Assembly: GCF_900187885.1 (NCBI RefSeq)
Contig: NZ_FYEK01000031.1
Coordinates: 1 to 32,664, forward strand
Origin: Thermoflexus hugenholtzii JAD2
GTDB lineage: Bacteria; Chloroflexota; Anaerolineae; Thermoflexales; Thermoflexaceae
Reading direction: 5' to 3'
DNA: 32,664 nt
The position numbers were made by a program, and so were the translations under genes. The notes under the pieces were generated by a model, which did not search any database, had not been told where the DNA came from, and saw only the letters and a program-made list of their open reading frames with translations. Within the stretch, counting starts at the first letter, position 1. Every line of letters starts with the position of its first letter. This document shows, one piece after another, positions 15,416 to 22,949 of the stretch.

Positions 15416-15776
15416 GGGCTTCCACCTCCACGTCCGCGATCAGGATGTTGACCGCCTCGACCTCCAGGCCGGTCAGGTCCCGGAGGGCCCGGGCCACCTC
15501 CTCCTGGACCTGTCGGGCGACCTCGCGGAAGCGGGTCTCCGGACGCACCACCAGGGCGACGTCCACCCGCACCCGATGTTCCACCACCGTCAGACGGACC
15601 CCTTCGGCGAGGGGCCAGGGCCCGACCCGCATCGGGGCCAGGCGCGCGACTCCAGGGACCTGCAGGGCGGCCTGCCGGACGATGGTTCGCAGCACCTCGG
15701 GGGCGACGATGACGCGGCCAGGGATCGGCCCGTGCTCCTCCACCCCACCCATTCCCGGTTCTCCCTGTCCGCTCAT
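15375..15776 (-). CDS. Asp23/Gls24 family protein
   Basis: A 133-residue Asp23/Gls24-family (DUF322) protein. The family core is I-V-A-P-E-V-L-R-T-I-V-R-Q-A, V-P-G-V, then V-D-V-A-L-V-V and V-A-R-Q-V-Q-E-E-V-A-R-A-L, ending V-N-I-L-I-A-D-V. Family members are associated with envelope stress or membrane anchoring in Firmicutes; a precise function is not known. ATG 15776 overlaps the fabG stop (ATGA), while ATG 15782 in the same frame adds two residues. Asp23-like genes next to nusB are common. The gene is part of the fabG-nusB-tat operon. Confidence 0.87.
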   Translation of the reverse strand: MSGQGEPGMGGVEEHGPIPGRVIVAPEVLRTIVRQAALQVPGVARLAPMRVGPWPLAEGVRLTVVEHRVRVDVALVVRPETRFREVARQVQEEVARALRDLTGLEVEAVNILIADVEVEARGPSTASGSEERP

Positions 15777-16522
15777 ACGCATGTCATCCCGCCGTCCACG
15801 GTGAGGACATGGCCGGTGATGAAGGCAGCCTCATCGGAGGCCAGGAAGGCCACTGCGTAGGCCACGTCCTCCGGCGTCCCCAGGCGCCCCAGGGGGGTCA
15901 TCCGCAGGGCCGCCTCCTTGAACTCCTGGGGCAGGGGCTCCGTCAGGTCCGTGGGGATCAGGCCGGGAGCCACGGCGTTGACGGTGATGTTGCGGGAGCC
16001 CACCTCTTTGGCCAGGGATTTGGTGAAGCCGATGAGGCCGGCTTTGGCGGCGGCGTAGTTGGTCTGGCCGGCGTTGCCCACCAGGCCGGCGATGGAGGTG
16101 ATGTTGATGATGCGCCCGTAGCGTTGCCGCATCATCGGCCGCAGGGCGGCCTTGGTGCAGTTAAAAGCGCTCTTCAGGTTGGTGGCCAGGATGAAATCCC
16201 AGTCCTCCTCTTTCATCAGGGCCAGCAGGTTGTCTCGGGTGGCCCCCGCGTTGTTGACCAGGATGTCCACGCGGCCGAAGGCCTCCAGGGCAGCGCGGAT
16301 CAGACGCTCGGCTTCCTCATAGCGGCTGACATCGGCCTGCACGGCGATGGCTTCCCCGCCGGCGGCCCGGATGGCCTCCACCACCTCGCGGGCGGCGGCC
16401 TCGTTCTGCCGGTAGTTCACCACAATCCGGGCGCCCCGCCGGGCCAGCTCCAGGGCGATGGCCCGCCCCAGCCCCCGCGAGGCCCCGGTCACCACCGCCA
16501 CACGGCCCTCCAGGTTCCCCAT
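15773..16522 (-). CDS. fabG: 3-oxoacyl-ACP reductase FabG
   Basis: A 249-residue short-chain dehydrogenase. The cofactor loop T-G-A-S-R-G-L-G is at residues 12-19, N-N-A-G at 90-93, and the catalytic set is Asn115, Ser143, Tyr156 and Lys160 in Y-A-A-A-K. The Arg in the S-R-G-L-G loop and the basic residues near position 38 fit NADPH use. FabG reduces beta-ketoacyl-ACP in fatty-acid elongation; SDR enzymes for polyhydroxyalkanoate synthesis are similar, but the length and motifs fit FabG. It leads the operon running to the COG2403 gene. A candidate promoter lies about 65 bases upstream, and a GGAGGGAG site precedes ATG 16522. Confidence 0.92.
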   Translation of the reverse strand: MGNLEGRVAVVTGASRGLGRAIALELARRGARIVVNYRQNEAAAREVVEAIRAAGGEAIAVQADVSRYEEAERLIRAALEAFGRVDILVNNAGATRDNLLALMKEEDWDFILATNLKSAFNCTKAALRPMMRQRYGRIINITSIAGLVGNAGQTNYAAAKAGLIGFTKSLAKEVGSRNITVNAVAPGLIPTDLTEPLPQEFKEAALRMTPLGRLGTPEDVAYAVAFLASDEAAFITGHVLTVDGGMTCV

Positions 16523-16578
16523 CGAGGCTCCCTCCTGTGTGGAGCTAAGATCCGTGACAGCCGGAGCCCTCCGGCCAC

Positions 16579-16607
16579 TTGAAGGATTTTACCTCAAAGC
16601 CGAGAAT
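16579..16607 (+). promoter_or_regulatory. Possible promoter of the DUF71-glycosyltransferase-folate operon
   Basis: TTGAAG at 16579-16584 and GAGAAT at 16602-16607 are spaced by 17 bases, each 4/6 to consensus, and lie about 45 bases before ATG 16651. It overlaps the divergent candidate for fabG, so the two promoters might compete. Confidence 0.4.
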
Positions 16608-16615
16608 GAGGATAA
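16587..16615 (-). promoter_or_regulatory. Possible promoter of the fabG operon
   Basis: Minus-strand TAAAAT (16592-16587) is the best -10 in the divergent intergenic region; a weak TTATCC lies 17 bases upstream of it. The distance to the fabG start fits a short leader. Confidence 0.4.
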
Positions 16616-16650
16616 GGCGGTTGATCCTCTTCACCGGCAGGGAGGCATCG

Positions 16651-17346
16651 ATGATCGCGCTGGCCTGGAGCGGTGGAAAAGACAGCATGATGGCCCTGCA
16701 CGCCTTGCGGCGGCGGGGCGAGCGCGTGGCCGTGCTGCTGGTCACCCTGAACGAGGCCTTCGATCGCGTCAGCATGCACGGGGTGCGCCGCTCCCTGATC
16801 CACGCCCAGGCCGCGGCCCTGGGCCTTCCCCTCTATGAGGTGTGGCTCCCCCATCCATGCCCCAACGAGATCTACGAGCAACGGATGGGCGAGGCGGTCC
16901 GGGCGCTCATGGATCAGGGGATCCGCCGCTTCGCCTTCGGCGACCTGTTCCTGGAGGAGATCCGCGCCTACCGGCTCCGCCACCTCCTCCCGCTCGGCGC
17001 CGAGGTCCTGTTCCCGATCTGGGGCGAGCCCACCCATGACCTGGTGCGCCGCTTCCTCGCCCTGGGGTTCCGGGCCCTCACCGTCTGCGTGGACGGGAAC
17101 CGGCTGGGCCCAGCCTTCCTGGGGCGGACCCTGGATCTGGGCTTCCTGGCCGACCTTCCCCCGGAGGTCGATCCCGCGGGGGAGAACGGGGAGTTCCATA
17201 CGTTCGTGTATGACGGCCCGGGCTTCCGGGAGCCGGTGGCCTTCACCCGGGGCGAGCAGGTCTATCGGGACGGCTTCTGGTTTCAGGATCTGGTTCCGGT
17301 GACGGTGCCGGCCCTTCCGGTCCTTCCCCGGAAGGGGAGCCTCTGA
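16651..17346 (+). CDS. DUF71 / ATP_bind_4 family ATPase (diphthine-ammonia ligase-like)
   Basis: A 231-residue adenine-nucleotide alpha-hydrolase. The PP-loop S-G-G-K-D-S is at residues 7-12, and family segments F-G-D-L-F-L-E-E-I-R and G-E-N-G-E-F-H-T-F-V (near residues 187-196) are the DUF71 (COG2102) signature. In eukaryotes and archaea this family includes diphthine-ammonia ligase (Dph6), but bacteria lack diphthamide, so the bacterial member must act on something else. The substrate is unknown. ATG 16651 has GGGAGG six bases upstream and yields the PP-loop close to the N-terminus, as usual. It heads a plus-strand operon with a glycosyltransferase, a PTPS-like gene and folKP; the context does not reveal its role. 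Confidence 0.85.
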   Translation: MIALAWSGGKDSMMALHALRRRGERVAVLLVTLNEAFDRVSMHGVRRSLIHAQAAALGLPLYEVWLPHPCPNEIYEQRMGEAVRALMDQGIRRFAFGDLFLEEIRAYRLRHLLPLGAEVLFPIWGEPTHDLVRRFLALGFRALTVCVDGNRLGPAFLGRTLDLGFLADLPPEVDPAGENGEFHTFVYDGPGFREPVAFTRGEQVYRDGFWFQDLVPVTVPALPVLPRKGSL

Positions 17347-17372
17347 GCCTTCCCGAGGGGGTTGGGTCAAGG

Positions 17373-18503
17373 ATGCGGGTGCTGATCAGCGGATGGTTCC
17401 TGGGATATCCGGATACCGGCACTGGACAGTATGTGCGGGAGATGATCGCACGCCTCCCCGTCGTCCGGCCGGGCTGGGAGATCGGCGTGGCTTTCCCGGA
17501 AGGGTGGGGGAGTGCGTTGCCGGAGGGAGTGACGCCGGTGCCCATCCGGCTGCCCCGGGCGCCCCGCGCCCTCCGGAAGATCTGGTTCGAACAGTTCGCC
17601 CTGCCGCAGGCCGCGGCCCGCTGGCGGGCGGACCGCTTGTTCGTCCCTTACTGGGCGCCGCCTCTGCGCGCCCCGGCGCCGATCATCGTCACGGTCCACG
17701 ACTTGATCCCATTGCGCTTCCCGGAATATCGGTCGGGCTTCGGCGTGCGGCTGTATACCGCCCTGGTGCGGGCGGCCACCCCGGGCGCCGCCCGCATCCT
17801 GACGGACTCCGAGGCCTCCCGTCAGGACATCCTTCGCTGGCTCCGGGTTCCCCCAGAGCGGGTGGTGGCGATCCCCCTGGGGGTCTCGGAGCGGTTCACC
17901 CCGCGCCCGGATCCCATCGCGGACGCCCGGGTGCGGACCCGATACGATTTGCCTCCGGCGTATGTGCTGTATCTGGGGGGCTTCGATCGGCGCAAGAACA
18001 TCGAGACCTTGCTGGCGGTCTACACCTGGGCTCAAGAGGCGATCGGTTACAATTTCCCGCTGGTGATCGCCGGGCGCCTGCCCGAGGGCTCCCATCGTCT
18101 GTTCGTGGATCCCCGCCCCCTGGCCCGGGCGTGGGGACTTGAGGAAGTGGTCCGATGGATCGGCCCGGTGGACGAGGTGGACAAGCCGGCGCTGTATCGG
18201 GGCGCTTCGGCCTTCCTGTATCCTTCCCGGTATGAGGGGTTCGGGTTGCCGGTGCTGGAGGCGATGGCCTGCGGGGTGCCGGTGGTGGCTTCGGAGATCC
18301 CGGCCCTGGCCGAGCTGGCCGGCGACGCCGCCTATCTGGTCCCGCCGGACGACGCCCGGGGGATGGCGGGGGCACTGATCGCTGTCCTGGTCGATGCCCA
18401 TCTGGGGCAGACGTTGCGGGAGCGCGGGCTGCGGCGGGCTGCGCAGTTCTCATGGCGGGCCTGCGCCGAGCGCACGGCGGAGGCCATCGAAGGCAGCGTA
18501 TAG
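17373..18503 (+). CDS. Glycosyltransferase family 4 (GT-B fold)
   Basis: A 376-residue GT-B fold glycosyltransferase. The N-terminal acceptor domain begins with R-V-L-I-S-G-W and contains G-T-G-Q-Y. The C-terminal donor domain shows L-Y-L-G-G-F-D-R-R-K-N at about residues 192-202 and the E-G-F-G-L-P-V-L-E (EX7E) motif with Glu288 and Glu296, typical of GT4 enzymes that use nucleotide sugars. No signal or transmembrane segment is seen. Likely roles are capsule, glycolipid or exopolysaccharide assembly; acceptor and donor cannot be predicted. Start ATG 17373 has CAAGG just upstream. It lies 26 bases after the DUF71 gene and 40 bases before the PTPS-like gene, so it probably shares their transcript, but a pathway link is not evident. 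Confidence 0.88.
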   Translation: MRVLISGWFLGYPDTGTGQYVREMIARLPVVRPGWEIGVAFPEGWGSALPEGVTPVPIRLPRAPRALRKIWFEQFALPQAAARWRADRLFVPYWAPPLRAPAPIIVTVHDLIPLRFPEYRSGFGVRLYTALVRAATPGAARILTDSEASRQDILRWLRVPPERVVAIPLGVSERFTPRPDPIADARVRTRYDLPPAYVLYLGGFDRRKNIETLLAVYTWAQEAIGYNFPLVIAGRLPEGSHRLFVDPRPLARAWGLEEVVRWIGPVDEVDKPALYRGASAFLYPSRYEGFGLPVLEAMACGVPVVASEIPALAELAGDAAYLVPPDDARGMAGALIAVLVDAHLGQTLRERGLRRAAQFSWRACAERTAEAIEGSV

Positions 18504-18543
18504 CCGGACGCGAGGCGGAAGACCTCTCGAGGGAGGGCTGTGG

Positions 18544-19032
18544 ATGGATCGCGTGCAGGTTGCTCAGGACAACCTGGTGTTCTGCGCCGGGCATTTCATG
18601 ATCTTCCCGCAAGGGAGCGAGCCGCTCCACGGCCACAACTACCGGGTGTCGGTGGCCCTGGAGGGTGAGCTCCGGGACGACATGGTGATGGACTTTGTCG
18701 CTCTGAAGCGCCTGGTGAAGGCGCTGGTGGAGGAGCTGGATCACCGGGTGCTGCTGCCGGCGGAGCACCCGCGGCTGCGCCTGCGGATCGAGGAGGATCA
18801 GGTGGAAGCGGAGGTGGATCGCAAGCGCTACGTGTTCCCCCTGGAGGATGTACGCATCCTGCCTATCCCCAACACGTCGGCGGAGTGGCTGGCCCGCTAT
18901 CTCGCGGGGCGGTTGCGGGCGCGCCTGCCGGAGGGGCTCCGTCTGCACGCCCTGGAGGTCGAGGTGGAGGAATCCTTCGGCCAACGCGCGATCCACCGGG
19001 AGGTGCTCCATGCCGCCGCTGCGGCGTCGTAA
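18544..19032 (+). CDS. 6-pyruvoyl-tetrahydropterin synthase / QueD family protein lacking the catalytic Cys
   Basis: A 162-residue T-fold protein. Zinc ligands are His17 in C-A-G-H-F and His29/His31 in H-G-H-N-Y. The L-D-H-R-V segment is at about residues 70-74, and a late Glu lies in V-E-V-E-E-S. In PTPS and QueD a catalytic Cys sits four residues before H-G-H; here that position is Ser25, followed by Glu26. Known bacterial PTPS paralogues (PTPS-III type) in which Glu replaces the Cys take the place of FolB by making 6-hydroxymethyl-dihydropterin. The gene overlaps folKP by 23 bases, which favours that role; the exact subgroup is an inference. GAGGGAGG precedes ATG 18544. A queuosine-pathway role is less likely from context. 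Confidence 0.83.
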   Translation: MDRVQVAQDNLVFCAGHFMIFPQGSEPLHGHNYRVSVALEGELRDDMVMDFVALKRLVKALVEELDHRVLLPAEHPRLRLRIEEDQVEAEVDRKRYVFPLEDVRILPIPNTSAEWLARYLAGRLRARLPEGLRLHALEVEVEESFGQRAIHREVLHAAAAAS

Positions 19033-20395
19033 GCATCGCGTGGGCATCGCCCTGGGGAGCAACCTGGGGGATCGGGACGCGGCCCTGCGGGAGGCCCTGG
19101 AGCGCCTCCTGGAGATCGTGGAGATCGAGGCCGTCTCCTCGTTCTATGAGACGGAGCCCGTGGGCTACACGGACCAGCCCATGTTCCTGAACGCCGTCTG
19201 CGTGGGCACCACCGATCACTCCCCTTATGATCTGCTGACAGCCTGTAAGGCGATCGAGGCGGCGATGGGACGTCAGCCGGGCCCGCGCTGGGGTCCTCGC
19301 CCCATCGATCTGGATGTCCTGTTCTACGACGATCTGTGTCTGGACGATGAGGTGCTAACCCTGCCGCATCCGCGCATGGCCGAGCGCGCCTTCGTGATGA
19401 CGCCGCTGGCGGAGGTAGCCCCGGAGTGGCGACACCCCCGTCTGGGACGGACGGCGGCGGACCTGGCCGCCGGTTTGCCCGCCGTCGGGATCCGTCTATG
19501 GGCTCGGGCGCCGATGCGCGTGGGGCGGGGTTTCCTTTACTGGGGACGGGAGACCCTGGTGATGGGCATCCTGAACGTCACCCCGGACTCTTTCTCCGGG
19601 GATGGGTTGCTGAAGGGGCCGGGCTGGGTGGAGGCGGCCCTGGAGCAGGCGCGCCGCTTCAAGGCCGCGGGGGCCCATCTGCTCGACGTGGGCGGGGAGA
19701 GCACCCGACCCGGCGCGGAGCCGGTGCCTGCAGAGGAGGAGATGCGCCGGGTGCTGCCGGTGATCCGACGGCTGGCGGAGGAGGGATTGGGCCCCATCTC
19801 CATCGACACCTATAAAGTGGAGGTGGCCCGGGCCGCCGTGGAGGCTGGGGCGGACCTGATCAACGACGTCTGGGCGATGCGGGCGGATCCCGCCATGGCG
19901 GAGACCGTGGCCGAGCTGGGCGTCCCGATCGTCCTGATGGACAACCGGAGCCGCCGGGAGGCGGTGGTGCGGGACCCCCGGCTGGGCGCTCGCTATGAGG
20001 GCGCGGTGCAGGAAGACATCGTGGCGGCGGTCAAAGCGCATCTTCAGGAACGGGTGCAGGCCGCCCGCGCCGCCGGGATCCCCCCTTACCGGATCATCTT
20101 GGATCCCGGGCTGGGGTTCGGCAAGACCGTGGCGCAGAACCTGGAGCTGATCGACCGCCTGGGGGAGCTGCGGGAGCTGGGCTTCCCCATTCTGGTGGGG
20201 CCCTCCCGCAAATCCTTCATCGGCTACACCCTGAACCTCCCGCCGGAGGAGCGGCTGGAGGGCACGGCGGCCGTCGTGGCCCTCTGCATCGCCCGCGGGG
20301 CCGATATCATCCGGGTTCACGATGTCCAAGCGATGGTCCGGGTCGCCCGCATGGCCGACGCCATCGTCCGCCGCGGGCCACCGTGGACGGCCTGA
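19010..20395 (+). CDS. folKP: Bifunctional FolK-FolP (HPPK-DHPS) fusion
   Basis: A 461-residue fusion. Residues 9-135 are hydroxymethyl-dihydropterin pyrophosphokinase: G-S-N-L-G-D at 16-21, F-Y-E-T-E-P-V-G, and R-W-G-P-R-P-I-D-L-D-V-L. A linker follows, then dihydropteroate synthase: M-G-I-L-N-V-T-P-D-S-F-S starting near residue 185, G-G-E-S-T-R-P-G-A near 228, D-P-G-L-G-F-G-K-T, and S-R-K-S-F-I-G near 400. The fusion performs two successive folate steps, activation of the pterin and joining to p-aminobenzoate. Such fusions are known in several bacteria and eukaryotes. ATG 19010 lies within the PTPS-like gene with GGGAGG upstream. It is the last gene before the convergent FHA gene. Confidence 0.93.
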   Translation: MPPLRRRKHRVGIALGSNLGDRDAALREALERLLEIVEIEAVSSFYETEPVGYTDQPMFLNAVCVGTTDHSPYDLLTACKAIEAAMGRQPGPRWGPRPIDLDVLFYDDLCLDDEVLTLPHPRMAERAFVMTPLAEVAPEWRHPRLGRTAADLAAGLPAVGIRLWARAPMRVGRGFLYWGRETLVMGILNVTPDSFSGDGLLKGPGWVEAALEQARRFKAAGAHLLDVGGESTRPGAEPVPAEEEMRRVLPVIRRLAEEGLGPISIDTYKVEVARAAVEAGADLINDVWAMRADPAMAETVAELGVPIVLMDNRSRREAVVRDPRLGARYEGAVQEDIVAAVKAHLQERVQAARAAGIPPYRIILDPGLGFGKTVAQNLELIDRLGELRELGFPILVGPSRKSFIGYTLNLPPEERLEGTAAVVALCIARGADIIRVHDVQAMVRVARMADAIVRRGPPWTA

Positions 20396-20448
20396 CCGTC
20401 GCGGCGCTCAGGGGGGGTGGACCTTCGCGGGGATCACGGGGGAGACGT

Positions 20449-20904
20449 TTACTCAATGTGCACGTGGGCGACGATGCGGCCGAAGCGCAGCTCATCTCCA
20501 TCCTGGAGGGCGTAGGGGAGCCCGGAGACCAGGCGCTTGTTGTTGAGATAGGTTCCGTTCGTGCTTCCCAGATCCTCGATGTAGAAATGTCCGTCGTGGT
20601 AGAAAATGCAAGCGTGACGTCGGGAGACCCAGATGGCCTCCGGGCCCTCCTGAGAGAGATCGAGATCCGGAAAGAGACCGAGGCCGGGGTCCGGCCGCCC
20701 GATCTCACAGACCTGGGAAGTGCGCACCTCGATGGTGCGGCCGCTCTGGGCGATCCGAAGGCGCAGCAACGTCGCCGGGGCCTTGGGGGATGGGCTTTCC
20801 GCCTCGGTTTCCCCCTCGGCCAGCGGAGCGGTCTGCCAGCGCTCGGCATCCGGGGGCGTTAGATTCCCGGAGGACTCCGGGGTTGTCGGTTCGATCTCCG
20901 CCAT
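20449..20904 (-). CDS. FHA-domain protein
   Basis: A 151-residue cytoplasmic protein. The N-terminal 42 residues are Pro/Glu/Ser-rich and probably disordered, and contain Thr residues that could be phosphorylated. The FHA domain (about 45-150) has E-I-G-R at 67-70, S-R-R-H at 94-97 and G-S-T-N-G-T-Y-L at 113-120, the residues that read phosphothreonine. FHA proteins connect to Ser/Thr kinases, but no kinase lies in the window. The layout, a Thr-rich leader plus an FHA domain, recalls GarA/OdhI-type regulators, which are switched by phosphorylation of an N-terminal Thr; the T-T-P-E and L-T-P-P stretches do not clearly match the E-T-T-S motif of those proteins, so this is only a possibility. 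A good extended -10 promoter lies upstream. Confidence 0.88.
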   Translation of the reverse strand: MAEIEPTTPESSGNLTPPDAERWQTAPLAEGETEAESPSPKAPATLLRLRIAQSGRTIEVRTSQVCEIGRPDPGLGLFPDLDLSQEGPEAIWVSRRHACIFYHDGHFYIEDLGSTNGTYLNNKRLVSGLPYALQDGDELRFGRIVAHVHIE

Positions 20905-20962
20905 GCCGGATTCCTGCCTTTACGAGAGGTTCGCGTCTCTTCGACCCGACCCGCTTGTTTTC

Positions 20963-20971
20963 ATTATATCA
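20963..20971 (-). promoter_or_regulatory. Extended -10 promoter of the FHA gene
   Basis: On the minus strand TGATATAAT (20971-20963) is a perfect TGn-TATAAT extended -10, about 60 bases before the FHA start. The -35 region is poor, as is usual for extended -10 promoters. Confidence 0.6.
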
Positions 20972-20998
20972 TCCCCGACATTCCGGTAAGGGAGTGTG

Positions 20999-21952
20999 AT
21001 GATCGCCGTCACCGGCGCCAGCGGCTACATCGGGTCCCGCCTGCTCGAGCGGCTGGCCGGCGCGGCAGTGCTAGCCCTGGACATCCGCTCGCCGCGCCAT
21101 CTTCCGGAAGGCGCGGAGTTCGTCCGCCATGATGTGCGACAGCCCATGGGCGCCCTGTTTCGGGCCCGTGGCGTGAAAGCGGTGATCCACTTGGCCTTCG
21201 CCGTGGATCCCATGCGGGATCGGCGGGCGGAACGGGCGCTGAACGTGCTGGGGACCACCAACGTGTTAGCGGCGTGTGCGGAGGCGAGGGTGGAAACCGT
21301 GATCCTCCTCAGCAGCGCCACGGTCTACGGGGCGTATCCCGACAACCCGCCTGCGCTGACGGAGGACGCGCCGTTGCGCGGGTGCCCGGGGTTCGGATAT
21401 GTGGAGGACAAGTTGGAGCTGGAGCGAATGGCGGCGCGTTACGCCCGCGAGCATCCGGAGGCCCGGGTGATCCTCGTGCGACCGGTGGTGGTCGCCGGCC
21501 CCCATATGCGGAACTATCTCTCCCGCGCCCTGGAGAAACCCTTTGTGTTTCTCCCTTGGGGGGCCAACCCGCCGCTCCAGCTGGTCCATGAGCAGGATGT
21601 GGCCCAGGCCCTGGCGACGTTGCTCCATGAAGGACCGTCGGGCCCCTACAACCTGGGGGCCCCGAACCCCATTCCGTTCCAGGAAGTGGTCCGGCGCGCC
21701 CGAGCCCGGGCCGTGGCGCTCCCCTGGGTCCTCTTATATCCCTTGGCCGCGGTAGCCTGGCGGATGGGATGGCGGGCGGTCACCGAGGCGCCGCCGGCGC
21801 TGCTCCATTACCTGCGCTGGCCGTGGGTGGTGGATGGGAGCCGCATCACCCGGTTGACTTCCTTCGCTTATCAATTCGACACCCCGGCCACCCTCGCTGA
21901 TTACCTGGAGGCCCGGGCGGGTCGGGCAGGCGGTGGAGGGACGTATCGGTGA
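20999..21952 (+). CDS. NAD-dependent epimerase/dehydratase (extended SDR)
   Basis: A 317-residue extended short-chain dehydrogenase. The cofactor loop T-G-A-S-G-Y-I-G is at residues 5-12, the Ser of L-L-S-S-A-T-V-Y is near 106, and catalytic Tyr134 and Lys138 lie in Y-V-E-D-K. Substrates of this family are usually nucleotide sugars (e.g. UDP-glucose 4-epimerase type), but some act on other ketones or alcohols; this one cannot be assigned. The C-terminal half, with many Trp and Leu residues, resembles SDR a-type substrate domains. ATG 20999 is preferred over GTG 20996 because AAGGGAG at 20988-20994 is spaced better. It overlaps the following lipoprotein gene by four bases (GTGA). Confidence 0.88.
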   Translation: MIAVTGASGYIGSRLLERLAGAAVLALDIRSPRHLPEGAEFVRHDVRQPMGALFRARGVKAVIHLAFAVDPMRDRRAERALNVLGTTNVLAACAEARVETVILLSSATVYGAYPDNPPALTEDAPLRGCPGFGYVEDKLELERMAARYAREHPEARVILVRPVVVAGPHMRNYLSRALEKPFVFLPWGANPPLQLVHEQDVAQALATLLHEGPSGPYNLGAPNPIPFQEVVRRARARAVALPWVLLYPLAAVAWRMGWRAVTEAPPALLHYLRWPWVVDGSRITRLTSFAYQFDTPATLADYLEARAGRAGGGGTYR

Positions 21953-22917
21953 GGAAGAGGCTTGCGGGTTTCCTGATCGGGCTCCTGGGGCTGACCGCGT
22001 GTCGCTCCCCGGAGCTCTGGACCATCGGCCTGGTCGCTCCGTTCGAGGGGCGGGATCGGGCGATCGGTTACGATCTGATCTTTGGGGCTCGCTTGGCCAT
22101 CCGAGAGTGGAACGCCCGGCATCCGGAGGGGCCGTGGGCGATGCTCCTCGCCCTGGACGACGGGGGGGATCCGGAGCGGGCGCGGGAGCGGGCGCGTCAG
22201 ATCACGGCCGTTCCCGGTTTGATCGCGGTGATCGGCCATTTCCGGCCGGAAACCACACGGGCAGCCGCTCCGGTTTACCGGGAGGCCGGCGTCCTGTGGA
22301 TCGCCCCCCTGCTTCCGGCGGACCGGGTTCCTGCAGGGGCGATGGCCACGGCGGTGGACACCTCCACGATGGTGGAGGCCTTGATGGGTAGCCTTCCCCA
22401 AGCGTCCAGATCGCGCTTTTGGATGGTCCGGGATGGGGAGGAGCAATGGTTCGGGCCGGAGGCTGTGGCCGTGATCCGCGCTCGGGGATGGCGGGTGGTG
22501 GAGGCGCGGTGGACTGAGGCGGATCCCTGGGGAGAGGAGCCGGTGCTCTTCGATGGCCGGGCGGTCCACGCGGGGGAGGCTGCGCGGCGCTGGCGGCAGG
22601 CGGGCTGGCGGGGCCTCCTGCTCGGTGGCCCGGGCCTCCTGCACCCGGATCTTCAGGTGTTAATCCCGGGGGATCCCGGGATCCGGGTGGTGGCGGAGAC
22701 CCGGCGGGTGGACGATCCGGGGTGGGTTGCCGCCTATCGGGCGCTCTCCCTGGGGACGCCGCCGGGGCCTTACGCCGCCCTGGGCTATGATCTGGTGTGG
22801 GCGCTGCTGCAGGCGCACGGATCCCCTTCCTTCCGCTGGGAGGGCCGAACGGGGATCTGGGAGGGGGGCGGAGGGCAGCTGCGCAAGGTGCCGGCCCTGT
22901 GGGTGAACGTGCCGTGA
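21949..22917 (+). CDS. Periplasmic-binding-type lipoprotein (Peripla_BP_6-like)
   Basis: A 322-residue predicted lipoprotein with a lipobox L-T-A-C ending at Cys18. The mature part has the fold of type I periplasmic binding proteins related to LivJ/branched-chain amino-acid receptors: I-G-L-V-A-P-F-E-G near residue 26, G-A-R-L-A-I-R-E-W-N, I-A-V-I-G-H at about 92-97, and G-Y-D-L-V-W-A-L near the end. It starts with GTG overlapping the epimerase stop codon, so it is translationally coupled. No permease or ATPase gene follows, so this is an orphan binding protein. It may supply a remote transporter or act as a sensor. The ligand is unknown. Confidence 0.85.
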   Translation: MRKRLAGFLIGLLGLTACRSPELWTIGLVAPFEGRDRAIGYDLIFGARLAIREWNARHPEGPWAMLLALDDGGDPERARERARQITAVPGLIAVIGHFRPETTRAAAPVYREAGVLWIAPLLPADRVPAGAMATAVDTSTMVEALMGSLPQASRSRFWMVRDGEEQWFGPEAVAVIRARGWRVVEARWTEADPWGEEPVLFDGRAVHAGEAARRWRQAGWRGLLLGGPGLLHPDLQVLIPGDPGIRVVAETRRVDDPGWVAAYRALSLGTPPGPYAALGYDLVWALLQAHGSPSFRWEGRTGIWEGGGGQLRKVPALWVNVP

Positions 22918-22949
22918 CGCGGTGAACGGAAAGGCGTTCGGAGGGGGAG

